From positions 1,488,001-1,552,000 of the forward strand of contig JAECYW010000004.1 of assembly GCA_023014335.1 (NCBI GenBank): 64,000 nt of DNA. The letters run 5' to 3'. How positions within the stretch are numbered: position 1 is the stretch's first letter; each line of letters opens with the position of its first letter. Of the stretch, positions 38,157-48,203 are shown piece by piece. The position numbers and the translations under genes are program-made. Below the pieces are notes generated by a model. The model had not been told where the DNA came from. It worked only from the letters and a program-made list of their open reading frames with translations, and did no database searches. This stretch comes from Galerina marginata (Eukaryota; Basidiomycota; Agaricomycetes; Agaricales; Galerinaceae).

Positions 38157-38713
38157 TAGGGATTGGCACGGGTAACCCTGGGGTATTCCAGGGCTACCCG
38201 TACCCCTACCCCAGCAAACCCATACCCACCGTCAAGGGTACGGGTATTTTGTGGGTACGGGTAAGGGTTTGGGCGGGTACAGCGGGTACAGAAACCCGTG
38301 CGGGTAGAATTGCTGGGTCATCGGTAATTCACATACTGTACACATTAGATAGTACTTTCTTTAATTATTTGCATCTAAAATTCTGTAAATCAAAAGAATC
38401 TAGTCCAAAATGTGTTCATTTATCATTTTTAAGTTATGTTCAACCATTCCCTAATCTATCTAGCTACAGCCCACCTTTCCAAACGAAGCTTTTCTTACCG
38501 GAGGCGTTTTAAAAAATGCCTCTGGTAAGAAAATCTTCGTTTGGAACTCACGTTGGCGCCGAATAAACGCCCAGTTCAACCTCGGCGCCTGACCCGCCAA
38601 CCCATGTCACGGGTACGGGTTTTTGTAGGGTACAAAATCGCCTACCCGTACCCGTACCCTGACAAAACCCGCGCACCAACCCGCACGGGTTGTCGTACCC
38701 GTGACAATCCCTA
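38157..38713. mobile_element. Non-autonomous hAT-type element (557 bp)
   Basis: The ends TAGGGATTGGCACGGGTA and (reversed) TAGGGATTGTCACGGGTA match at 17 of 18 positions. The element is flanked by the exact 8-bp duplication AACATGAC (38149-38156 and 38714-38721). The 8-bp target site and TAGGGATTG ends are typical of hAT elements. Subterminal regions are full of GGGTACGGGTA-type words in both orientations, likely transposase binding sites. No coding capacity is seen. It sits inside the last transposase exon, so it arrived after the larger element. Confidence 0.85.
38477..38546. repeat. 70-bp palindrome inside the hAT-type element
   Basis: TTCCAAACGAAG at the left end and CTTCGTTTGGAA at the right end continue inward through TTTTCTTACC and GGTAAGAAAA to a short AT loop, with a few mismatches. 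It would form a long hairpin. Confidence 0.7.
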
Positions 38714-39827
38714 AACATGACCCTCATGCCTCTGCAAGGTCCAGTTAATAACATTGAACTTCAAATAAGATAAAGTAAATGTACCTGGCATTGATCATCT
38801 CGATAAGCTCTGGACGCTTGTGGATGCGCGCATTATCCATCACAATGACAGAGTTGGGAAGAGGGAATGGTTGCATATGGTCAAGCAAGTGAGAAATAAA
38901 ATCATGGAAACGAGAAGCAGTGAAGGACCCTTCAACAATTCTGGCGAAGATGACCCCATCAAGACTCAATGCTGGAAGGAGGGAATACCTGATCAATAGC
39001 CCATGAATAATCATATAGGTAGATTCAAAAGCTGACTTACCGTCTTCCACGCACAAAAAATGTATTCCTAACAGCTCGTTGACCAGACATTGCCCAGGCT
39101 TTTCCACGAATTGAAGTTCGTCGATCAAACGAGCTCTCGTCGACAAATACAGTCTGTTCAGGAGTGTACTGAGTGCCGTATTGGTAGCGAAATAGCGCTC
39201 TTTTATCTGCATTCCGCTCAAGAGCGTCTCGCGTCAACTAGGGTCAAATAGAAATTATGAGAACCAGTCAACGAGCATGGTTTGGATTGATAGTAACCTC
39301 ACCTTCTTCATGGTAAATCCACTCCGAATGAGAGCCCGCCACACCGTGGATATGTGAACCTCAACCCCCATACGTTCTTCGAGGAGAGACTGCATTTCAT
39401 CAAGATAAACATCGGGACTGTGACGAACAAGCCCACGGAGATACTAAAAAACCCGTGTATAAGCAACTCGAAGGCCACATAACAGGAATCATAGATCTTA
39501 CCCGAACATCCCGCTCTCGTAGACTCCTTCTGCGCCCTTGCAATGTCTTCCTCCCGAGGGTACGTCGAATGACAGTCCCTTTTTGGCGGTAATCCGATAG
39601 AATTCTCTCAACGGTTCGACGTTTACAACCCGTATACTTGATAATCTTGCCGATGTCCAGTGAGCAGGCCATGTGGAGAATTACCTCTCGTAGGTCGTCA
39701 GAAAGGCTTTTCCCGCGTGTCATGATTGAGAAGAGAGCCCAGCATGCAAGTTGTTGTGTTGGTATTGAATGTGGTAAGAAGGTAAGACTTGATTTGGCAG
39801 TGGCAGTGTGTTGATGCCTCAACTGTT

Positions 39828-40183
39828 GTGGACGCGAATTTGGCTTCCACAACATAGATATTTGCCCTTTTTTCGATGGGGCGCAGCTATTGGAGGTCAT
39901 AAGAGCTATTCTGAAGAAGAACTATATTTTTTTATCGTGTGGTTGTCTCGCAAGTTCACGGAGTGCACCCTCATCTACCCCATTTTCGGGAATGATCAAA
40001 TCTTCACCAAATTGAAAATTTTAAAGTGGGGCGCATATCTACTCGCCGAGACGATTCCAGAACACTAATTTTTATTATTCTACGCCCAGTGGTTCGCGAG
40101 ATAGTTCATTCGGAACTTTCAACACGGAAGATTGCCCGCGCGTCACGAAACGTGACCTCCGCCAACTTCATTGCAAATAGCAA
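39828..40183 (-). repeat. Right terminal inverted repeat
   Basis: 356-bp reverse-complement partner of 35605-35960. The transposase start lies 105 bp inside it. Confidence 0.8.
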
Positions 40184-41393
40184 TAAGTATTGCGGTCGAT
40201 GCCGATCCGATGCTGAATCTTTGCGTACTCCTCTAGATCTCTTACACAAGGCAGAGTCGTTGAAAAAAGGTAAACACTATGTCCGCGACATCCGTGAGCT
40301 CAGCTTTGTCCTCGTGCTTTTTTATTACGGTTGAAAGGCAGAAACACCGCACCGGACAAGGTGCTGTGGGAGTCCGACACAAGATGTCATTCGCCCTACA
40401 GGGTCTTAACAAAGTTCAGTGCATCATTCTGTGCAAGCGGATTCGCCGGCCCTGTTATTGTCAAATTCGGAGATTTGGCTGAGAATGGCTGAGAATCACA
40501 GCATGAATTAAGTGACGCTGGCTCCCCCTGACTCTGAAGAAAAGCTCGGAAAGCCCACTCGTGGGCCTTTCGCCTGTGTTCAGACCAAAAATTTCACGCC
40601 TTTTTGTCGTCTTGGAGGGGAGAACCAATTTTTTTCCCTATTTCGGGTATGAGGAGGGCTGTGCAAGCCGTCGCGATGTACTGAACCTTTTATGCAAGAC
40701 CCTGCAGTATCGAATGAACCAATCGTAGCATGTGGCTATACGGAAATTGGGGTAGTCATAAGGCGCCGCTGCGATACGGAGACACAAAGTTAAAAGTCCA
40801 ATATGATGTTACGATAACAGACGCCGTATGTCATATGTCATAGTGGTCAGAACTCTACCTTGATGCCAGACATAAATGCCTTGTTTGCCGGACTGTCAGA
40901 GAGTAAATGGCATAAACTGCACTGGGGCCCGCATCGGTGTTAACTAGGGTCGTATATATTAATGAATGTTGCAGCGCAGCAAAGAGCGGAGTTGACATTT
41001 ATTGGGACATTTCCCAGCCGGCAAGATGTCAGAAGCGGACAAGGTGTCCCGACCAAATGGATATTATCAACGGGAAGGCAAAACCTTAATTCCAGACACC
41101 CACAAGGTCGATGTCAAAAACCTTCTTTCCGCCTGCCGCTTGAATATTATTGGACTAAGTTTACCGTTCGATGTGACTGGATCGGCAAGTGTTCGGTGCC
41201 TTGAGGTGAGCCTTACGGAATTGGGAGACAGGAATGGCCCTGTAATTACTAAAGGCAAGAGAGACTACTACTTAACCACAATTCCAGGTCATTCAAAGAT
41301 CCCATCATCCTCTTTCCGAAGCCTCATTTCTCTATGCTTCACTGGCGAACGCTCTTTTCATACTTTACTCGCGTGCTATGGAGCTCATCTAGC
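40184..41393. other. Stretch without a confident gene
   Basis: A TATATAT at about 40953 is followed by ATG 41026 and an open frame to 41436 (MSEADKVSRPNGYYQREG). It has no recognised domain. It could be an upstream exon or leader of M4, or chance. Confidence 0.35.
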
Positions 41394-42431
41394 ATGGAAC
41401 GTTGCCGAGAGGTGCATCTCGAACATAGCACCGTGACGGAGCTGGACATCTCATCTCCTCTCGTCATCAAGAGGTACGTGACCAACAAATGGTTTCCCTT
41501 AATTCTTTCAAGAATCTCATCAACTCTAACAGTGAGATGGTCGATAATTCTACATTCATCTACCACCTGATAGACTATCTGTTTGCCGTTTTCTATGCCA
41601 CTACAATGATGACATACACACTCGGACTGTATCCGTTGTATTCCAATCAGCTTGCTCTTACTTCCCAAACAAGTGCTCCTTTGATGAGGTCGAAAAGCGG
41701 ATACGAACATGCCCTTGACGTGCATTCGAGCGGCGCCTTCACCGGGTATGATGAGTGGAACCAAACCACCGCCCAGATGGCAAGTATATGGAAAGTGGCA
41801 CGAAAGGGCTGCGCAGTTCTCCTCCCGTAAGCACACCAAGAACCTAACATGTATCTTGTGAAGAGTTTATAATGTTGTGGTTTTGATCAGGTTATCGCTT
41901 GCATTCTTTCAAGTGAGCGGGGTGGGAAATAGTGTTTGTGCTCGCTCCACTGCACTTGCTGCGTGCCTATGCTCGGGTGCTGGCCTCATCGCAAGCAACT
42001 GGTACCTGCACAAAATGTCCAACCTCCGAACGCGGCACATGAGGTTCGATTGGGTCGAGGTACGTGCTTGAATTTGTCAATTAATGGAAATGACTGACTG
42101 ACGGTGAATATTTTAGGCGTCTCGTACTCCAACAGCCAGGAAGTCGATCGATTTCTGGGTGTTCTTCACGCTGCCTGTTTCGTCTCTTGTTTGGTAAGTT
42201 TTTGTCGTTGCTTTAATTGAACTGAATTAACGTCGTACCAAAAGGTCTATCCTCTTCTCTATTGCAACGGTTTGCATCGTAACCTGGACAGACTCAAGTA
42301 CAGTCGGTAGTACATGGGTCAACGGTCAGATGAATTCGGCTGGCCTAATAAGCGCCGCCTTTCTAACCGTGTTAATTACCGGTCAAGGCTTGCAACTTTA
42401 TCGAGGGATGAGATTTTTTGGCCAAGCTTGA
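41394..42431 (+). CDS. Family member M4: multi-pass membrane protein, 268 aa
   Basis: Apparently intact member with the clearest exon model: 41394-41473, 41533-41826, 41891-42059, 42117-42193 and 42245-42431 (807 nt in one frame). Exon 1 is a short hydrophilic N-terminus (MERCREVHLEHSTV). Exon 2 carries the first helix (FAVFYATTMMTYTLGL) and the box GYDEWNQTTAQMASIW, then ARKGCAVLLP. Exon 3 (169 nt) gives LSLAFFQVSGVGNSVCARST, ALAACLCSGAGLIASNWYLH and FDWVE. Exon 4 (77 nt) gives KSIDFWVFFTLPVSSL. Exon 5 gives SILFSIATVCIVTW and LISAAFLTVLITGQGLQLYR. Four helices plus one possible extra are expected. No enzyme motif is visible. The start is the first in-frame ATG; an exon further upstream cannot be excluded. 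Confidence 0.75.
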
Positions 42432-43089
42432 CCCCAACTTACTAAAGTACTCTTTCCGGCCAAGCATGCGCAATCCACAGCGGTCTGATGCAACCTAGAG
42501 ATTCGTTCCTTCTTCGTATTTTCTGCCTGAAATGCTATCCTTGTAATGGGCTATTCTTGCTTTGGTTTCGTTTTTCAAAATCAAAATCCCCCAGGTACCA
42601 ATAATAAAAACTTTGTGCTCCCCAGCTCACATCAGCAGGCAAACTGTTCCAATGCTTAAGGTTGAGAAATCGGCGTACCAAGCGAAATTTCGAATGGACA
42701 GGTCGTCTCGCGGCCTCATCGGCGCCGAAGCAGCAGCACAGCCACAAAGGCACCAGAAACCTTATCGATTGGGTTGATCGGATAGATCTCCTCAGATCTG
42801 CAAGAATACCGCATTGTTCGCCTCAAGGTCCATCTCCGGGATTCGAATCCTAAATACTTTGCTTTGAAACCTCAGGTGGCGCATGTGTTCAAGTTCTTAA
42901 CACTGCTCACCACCATCGAACCAAAGGGCCCGAGAAGAGTTTCACGTACTTGGATCGAACAAGTCTAAGGTCAACGAAGTTGTGAGGCTCATTATCGAAA
43001 AAGTGAACAAATAAACCTAAAGGTATAATTGAAAGAGAAGCTAAGAAAGTTCGAAAATAACACCACGCAGTCATATTTGAATTTCCTGC
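42432..43089. other. Gap between M4 and M5
   Basis: No gene is recognised. A GGGATTCGAATCC at about 42837 looks like a tRNA T-arm, but no cloverleaf can be built around it. Confidence 0.4.
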
Positions 43090-44170
43090 TCACTTCGATT
43101 CTCGGAGAAACTTGGTCGCTCGATACATTTGCACGATGTGGGACGCCGTCAACACCGTTATGAAGCCAGCAGTGGTTGTAAATGACAAGCCCGTACGACT
43201 GCTCACATCAAGAACATCAGCTGATCTCGTCCAGGTTATAAAGAAGATCGTCGCAATGCAGAAGCACAAGGACCTAAAGACAGGAAGTGAGTATTTTCTT
43301 GCGATAAGAATGTCCGTCACTCACCATGCGAGGGCAGAAAGTGGAAAGCTAACGAACACCCAGAAGTCTGACGATTCCATTGCCCCTGGGGAATAAGAAG
43401 CCTGTGTTCCGGTGGTTGAATCAATATTGAATTGTTAACATGTTCGTCGCCTTTACCGTAATCCATAATTGCCGAATGCGTCGAGCGCTGAAGCTTGACT
43501 CTGAAGCAAGGTACCAATTACTGGAAACAAGGCCGGTGATCGAACAAATGCAAGCAGACAGAGCAGTTGTGCGGGCGAATACACTATCGCTCACCCCGTT
43601 CACCTGGAAGAATGCGAGAGACAATCTAGTTATAGAATATTATTGAATAATAATCATGCTCCCGACAGTCTACTTACGGGAGAAGCAACACGCATCCTTT
43701 TCGTGTTATCGTCCAAGTTTTAGACATCTGCGAGACGTTTACTGTCCACTGATGTTGTCCCGAGATGAAACCCCCGGCGTCTACATCGAGATTACGGTCG
43801 CAGGGGCCCATGGTGCACATTCGACGAGAGAATGCCTGGCAGTGGAATGCCATGTGTCGTCGAAATAAAAGGCACAGTCCAAGGGTGTATAACGACATTG
43901 CCACAGCGTAGAATGCGCGGAGGGAGAACCATTTCCAAGTCCACAAATTGGCGCAACTGGTTAGGCGTGGTCGTGAACAACTAACGGACAAGGCATGCCA
44001 ATACAAATGTGTACCTGTTGGTGTGGATTTTGGGACTCTGTTGGCGTGCATTCCTGACTTTCCAGCTCAAACTCTTGATCTCGATCAAGGCATTCCGTTG
44101 AGAGTGAGCTTGGTGACTGATTGTTGCGCTGAAGCATTTTGACCAGTTGGACCAGATAGTTGGGGAGAAC
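43090..44170 (-). CDS. Family member M5: multi-pass membrane protein, 5' end unclear
   Basis: Minus-strand exon 2 gives LRAFYAVAMSLYTLGLCLLF and the box GQHQWTVNVSQMSKTW, then TRKGCVLLLP. Exon 3 gives LSLAFFQVNGVSDSVFARTT and ALSACICSITGLVSSNWYLA. Exon 4 gives ESSDFWVFVSFPLSALAW, and exon 5 SLCFCIATIFFITWTR and IVQMYRATKFLRESK, then TGA at 43090. The usual GYDQWN box is altered to GQHQW. A TATA box lies at 44199-44207, but the exon 1 frame that joins exon 2 in phase 2 contains no ATG. The ATGs nearby (for example in MLQRNNQSPSS) join out of phase. Exon 1 may have suffered an indel. Confidence 0.6.
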
Positions 44171-44198
44171 AGTTGCTTTTCGTCATTCAAAATGCGTG

Positions 44199-44207
44199 TT
44201 TTATATA
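44199..44207 (-). promoter_or_regulatory. TATA box of M5
   Basis: TATATAAAA on the minus strand, placed like the TATA elements before M1-M3. Confidence 0.4.
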
Positions 44208-45552
44208 GAGTTACGAGAGACCCAGAGCCAAAAGCCAGCGTACATTGCGACAACAGGGTTTAACACAAATATCACGTATCAACACAGTACGCAGACAGAT
44301 GCATAAACATTTGACACGTTCAAGGGATAACGGGGATAAATCTTCGCATCAGAAGCCCCGCATAGAGAGCTGTTGACGAGCCGCATATCTTTCACCGACC
44401 GCTGATATAACAGTTTGACGTTTTAAATCTATTCGTTCAAATAGCGGCTTGCACTAGGAGAAATCAGAACCAGGCAGTCAAAAAAGCAGCTGAAAGGGAA
44501 CGAGACTCTGCATGGAAATTAGGCCATATTTGTTATGCTTCCCGAGTCTTGGAGATGAGCAAGGTATTGAATGTACTGCCAGAGTAATGGTGGAAACGAT
44601 TAGAGGTTCCATCCCCTTCGCAAGGGGCGATAAGCAAGGATGTTCGCAAGCCTGAAATGCCGTGTTCTGTGCACAAAATACGACGTCTCGTGTAGCCCCG
44701 TTGACGATATAAGGTTCCGAGGATAAGGTTCTGAACCTTAACTGGGCGGATACTAGTAAAGTCGAAGCCAAAGACGGCACGGAATACGAGCGGAATTTCA
44801 TTCCAGGAGAACTTTGCCAGTGTTTATCATAATAGAAGGTTCAAACCTTAAGTTCACGGCATAACTCAGCACCTGAATGGTGAGTGCCGTTCATTGCAGT
44901 CACCGGCACAGCCTAAACTGAACATCCAGTACAGGGACCGCAATACCTGTACATTTCTGATGATTTCATGTTGGAATCAAATGATTATTGTTCCATTTAC
45001 GTCGACAGAAACACAGATAAAACAGCCCTGATTATACACCAGACGAGAAATGGGTGAAAGCACAGAACAGGTATTTTGGTAAACGGCAGGCAAGCTAATA
45101 AGCTAAACGTGCAGAGTAGAGATGGTAATTGGCAGCATATGCAGTGGGGTCTAGGCCAAATTCGTGGCACGACATTCTTAACATTTGCGGGTCCTCTGAA
45201 TCCACCAGTGTCCAATGGTAAAAACAATATGGAGTCATGAGCGCGAGTGAAGACTAATGCCGAGATCAGAACCCCGAGCGAAGAGACTAAACCAAGGCGC
45301 AGATACTGTTCCAGGCGGTCCAGTTAAAGGCGCCAGTTCCATGTAACGGTAGATCTCGATAACTTCTCAGTACTGTCAGCTGAAATTAGCATTACACAAT
45401 TGGCCGAATGGTTCAGTAATCTCTGACCAGGGAAAGGTTGTAATGCGGGAGACGAATTGAAGTTGGATGAAGTGAAAATTTTTGGTGACAGAAACGGCGT
45501 GAGATAATGAGATTGAACCAAATATCTGCAAATTGAAAAAGAGAGATTTGCA
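44208..45552. other. Stretch without a gene
   Basis: Only short overlapping frames without domains (for example minus 44478-44801 and minus 45376-45645). Confidence 0.35.
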
Positions 45553-45663
45553 TGACGTCAGCGTGGACTGCCTCGTCCTACTTCCAGGCTGGAACCGCAC
45601 CTGGAGCTGCGCAGATCGACGCAGCGGTGACGCTCTTAGCACCACCTCTGGCTTTTATAGATA
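45553..45663 (+). promoter_or_regulatory. Promoter of DUF4112 copy 2
   Basis: CRE-like TGACGTCA at 45553-45560, the 21-nt block at 45626-45646 (GGTGACGCTC, then TAGCACCACC) and a TATA-like TTTATAGATA at about 45655-45664. Order and orientation match copy 1. The CRE is a full palindrome here and a half-conserved one in copy 1. Confidence 0.65.
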
Positions 45664-45749
45664 TGCTGAACACTCCCCTTTTTACTTTTCTCCACCAAAA
45701 CCACAAAACCCGTGGGATTGCAACTCTCGACAGACCCTAGGCTAACATA

Positions 45750-46560
45750 ATGTCTGCACTCCTGAACAAAGCAGGCAAGAGACTCTTCGCAAAGCACCTC
45801 GAGCAATATACTCCAGCGGATCCCCTCTATGAGGTTTACACCAATGAAAAAGGAAAGCAAAAACGGCGAAAGGTACCTTCCTACCTCCTTTTTATTGTCG
45901 TCGTCATCTTACGTCGTCACCCAGCGTGCTCTTCCACCAGGCCTCTCCAAACGGGACGCCCAGATTTTACGCACGCTCATGGGTCGTGCGCACCACCTTG
46001 ACAGAGGCTTCTCCATCCTCGGCATGCGCTTTGGCTATACCTTCCTCATAGGACTAATTCCACTAGCAGGCGACTTTACCGACATTGGCCTTAATTATCT
46101 CCTCATACTCCGCCCAGCCCAGAAATTGGACTTGCCTGGGTGGCTCGTACGTCACATGCTCATGAACAACGCTATCAGCGCTGGAGTAGGTTTCGTACCT
46201 ATCGTCGGCGACGTGTTCGTGGGTAGTTTTAAGGCAAATTCACGGAACGTGGCGCTATTGGAGGAGTTTTTGAGGATTCGAGGTGAAGAGGCAATTAAGA
46301 TGGGCGGGGTACAGGACGTCGCGGAAGGGAAACGCCTGGGATGGTTTGGAAAGGCGAAGGCAAAGAATAATGCGGCCCAGGTTGCACTTAGCCAGAATGA
46401 CGTCGAACAGGTCAAACCTGGGGCGGGGATGACTGGAGCAGAGCTGCAGAATACTCTTGCGGACGCTCCCTCCACCCAAAAAAGGGGCTTCTTTGGCTCT
46501 CGCTCTCGGAAATCAAAGGCGCCACCCCTGGGCACCATACCACCGGCCAGTGCAAATTAG
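45750..46560 (+). CDS. DUF4112 protein, copy 2
   Basis: Paralogue of the gene at 32790-33766. Exon 1 from ATG 45750 gives MSALLNKAGKRLFAKHLEQY and YEVYTNEKGKQKRR. After an intron ending near 45922 it continues with RALPPGLSKRDAQILRTLM, RAHHLDRGFSILGMRFGYTF, GLIPLAGDFTDIGLNY, MNNAISAGVGFVPIVGDVF and FKANSRN. The tail is shorter than in copy 1 but keeps NDVEQVKPGAGMTG and FFGSRSRKSK. The stop is TAG at 46558-46560. Conservation of domain, linker and tail suggests both copies are functional. Function is unknown; the GD-flanked hydrophobic segments suggest membrane contact. Confidence 0.8.
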
Positions 46561-47468
46561 GCCAATTCGTTGAAGGCGTCGGTGGGGGTGGCGGATGCCT
46601 TGCCGCTTTTGTTCGTACAGTCCACCTTTAATGAAATTTATCCTTCGACAAATTATGACCGCCATGTATTATATAGTTCATACTTCTATGCTTATAATGA
46701 TCAATCACTTTTTCAATATCTTTCCCCAAAGTTTGATTAGAGATTTCTACCCACTTGCAAGCCAGTGCCTAATGAGCCCGCCCCTCTCGTCACTCGTGGT
46801 CACTCGTCAGGGCCTTTGGTTATTATTATCGCACGTTTATGCTTCGCTGAGTTTCGCGGTAGTTATTGCCTCCGTTGCCTCCAGCGCTTGGCATCAAATC
46901 CATAGACGCCCACGTTATCAACGAACTAACCGTGGAAGCAGAGGGTCTCGGAGATTCTATTGCCTCCGTCGGAAGCAAGTGGCGTGCAGGTAGACAGGTT
47001 CATGGCGTTTAATGTTTAGCTTGAGCTGTGCGATCTTCGGACCTTGTTCATGCGTACATTTGTGTGAGTTACTCAGGGGAGAATGCAGTAGACTCCTTGG
47101 CTTCACGGCTAAATGCCGGATGCGTTTAATTATGATGATGCGTTGTTGCCTGTTGTTGCCCATTCCATCTACTTCCACCGAGTGTACTAGGTTATTAATA
47201 TCGTCGATCGAACAGCCGTACTAGTAGAGAAAAAGATGCATACATAACTAGCGGCTTTTGTCCGGATGACCTTGCTTGATTTTTGTCCGATTGGATGAGG
47301 CCTAGCGGCCAAAATTCGCCAAAATTTGTCTGGATACCCTCAAGTTTTGCGCTTCCGGACTCCAAAACTCAAAATTCGCCTGCAAATCGTCACTGAGGCT
47401 TGAGCTCCGACTCAAGTAATCTTGCATTGAAGCCGAGCGAAATAAAAAAAATTGCAACGTCAATTACC
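46561..47468. other. Stretch without a gene
   Basis: No coding pattern. At 47260-47340 it contains GTCCGGA and CCAAAATTTGTC words that reappear at about 51780-51890, outside the far copy of the 203-bp repeat. Confidence 0.35.
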
Positions 47469-47633
47469 ATCTTTGGACTGCGCTCACAGCTTCGCGTCAT
47501 AAGGAATGTGCATTTTATTTTAGCAGGGAGTCAGCGCGAGTGCAGCGGAGCGATGTGGGTGAAAGTGCGAAGCACTTCCCGGCACATGCTCTCGGATCCT
47601 GACTCAACCAGGGTGTCCGAACGACGCTGCGAT
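47469..47633 (+). repeat. 165-bp direct repeat, copy 1
   Basis: Apparently exact match to 48039-48203, 570 bp away. It starts ATCTTTGGACTGCGC and ends GACGCTGCGAT. It contains a small hairpin, GAAAGTGCGAAGCACTTC. Confidence 0.75.
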
Positions 47634-47836
47634 GGGTGGGAGGGTTGAACCACTCCATGCAGCGGCAAACATACCTTGGTTTTCTTGTTGGTTTAAAATA
47701 CCTAGTTAGTCAGAATTTAAGAGCGTATACCAGATTTTAGCTAGCGAGAGCCTTAGCGGAAATAGGAATGCAGCATGCTGCATGGAGAGCGAGTTAGCTA
47801 GTCTACCGAGCTGGTGAAAAGGGTGTGGAGGGCGGG

Positions 47837-48039
47837 TCAAAAATGAGAAGAGAGTGCCTAGATGCACTCGCAATCGTGACGGCGTGTCTGACTGGGAGCC
47901 GACACGATGGAAGAAAGACAAAAGACAACTCATCACCACGTCGAACGACTGTGATGAGTTGATCGTGTCACGTGCTTCCCGCTTGTCCAAAGACAGAATT
48001 CTAATCTACGCGCATTCTTTGCTAGGACGAGAATTGTAA
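47837..48039 (+). repeat. 203-bp direct repeat, copy 1
   Basis: Matches 51557-51759 with a single difference noticed (GCGTGTCTG versus GCGCGTCTG). The unit can fold: AACTCATCAC pairs with GTGATGAGTT, and outside these GACACGAT pairs with ATCGTGTC. The two copies lie 3.7 kb apart. The ends are not TG...CA, so these are not ordinary LTRs. Confidence 0.75.
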
Positions 48040-48203
48040 TCTTTGGACTGCGCTCACAGCTTCGCGTCATAAGGAATGTGCATTTTATTTTAGCAGGGAG
48101 TCAGCGCGAGTGCAGCGGAGCGATGTGGGTGAAAGTGCGAAGCACTTCCCGGCACATGCTCTCGGATCCTGACTCAACCAGGGTGTCCGAACGACGCTGC
48201 GAT
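48039..48203 (+). repeat. 165-bp direct repeat, copy 2
   Basis: Second copy of 47469-47633, directly abutting the 203-bp repeat. It is followed by two ATACCCAWATT-type words at about 48203 and 48250. Confidence 0.75.

Larger units (their letters stand above)
37941..39723 (-). pseudogene. Tc1/mariner-type DDE transposase, broken by an insertion
   Basis: The minus-strand ATG at 39723 opens a helix-turn-helix part (MTRGKSLSDDLREVI, GCKRRTVERILSDYRQKG). Next exons give the second recognition part (ISTVWRALIRSGFTMKK, read across introns) and the catalytic core: VFVDESSFDR (first Asp), VIVMDNARIHKRPE (second Asp) and PPYSPDYNPIELAFSSIK (Glu). The order and DDE spacing are those of the DDE_3 superfamily (Tc1/mariner, IS630-like). 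The last exon joins as INARGMRVMFLPPYSP, and in the middle of that segment a 557-bp element is inserted (38157-38713). This separates the third catalytic residue from the rest, so the enzyme is inactive as it stands. Confidence 0.8.
35605..40183. mobile_element. Tc1/mariner-type DNA transposon with 356-bp inverted repeats
   Basis: Left repeat 35605-35960 and right repeat 39828-40183 are near-identical reverse complements (outer ends TTGCTATTTGCAATG). A TA lies directly outside each end (35603-35604 and 40184-40185), as expected for a TA target duplication. The target appears to have been the palindrome ACTTAAGT. Inside are a SAM-domain gene (+) and a DDE transposase gene (-), convergent, each with its start just inside one repeat. 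The inverted repeats therefore probably act as promoters for both. The element is 4.6 kb including a nested insertion at 38157-38713, about 4.0 kb without it. Confidence 0.8.

Noticed and set aside
42800..42860. tRNA-like T-arm GGGATTCGAATCC
   Set aside because: No acceptor, D or anticodon stem can be paired around it at tRNA distances.
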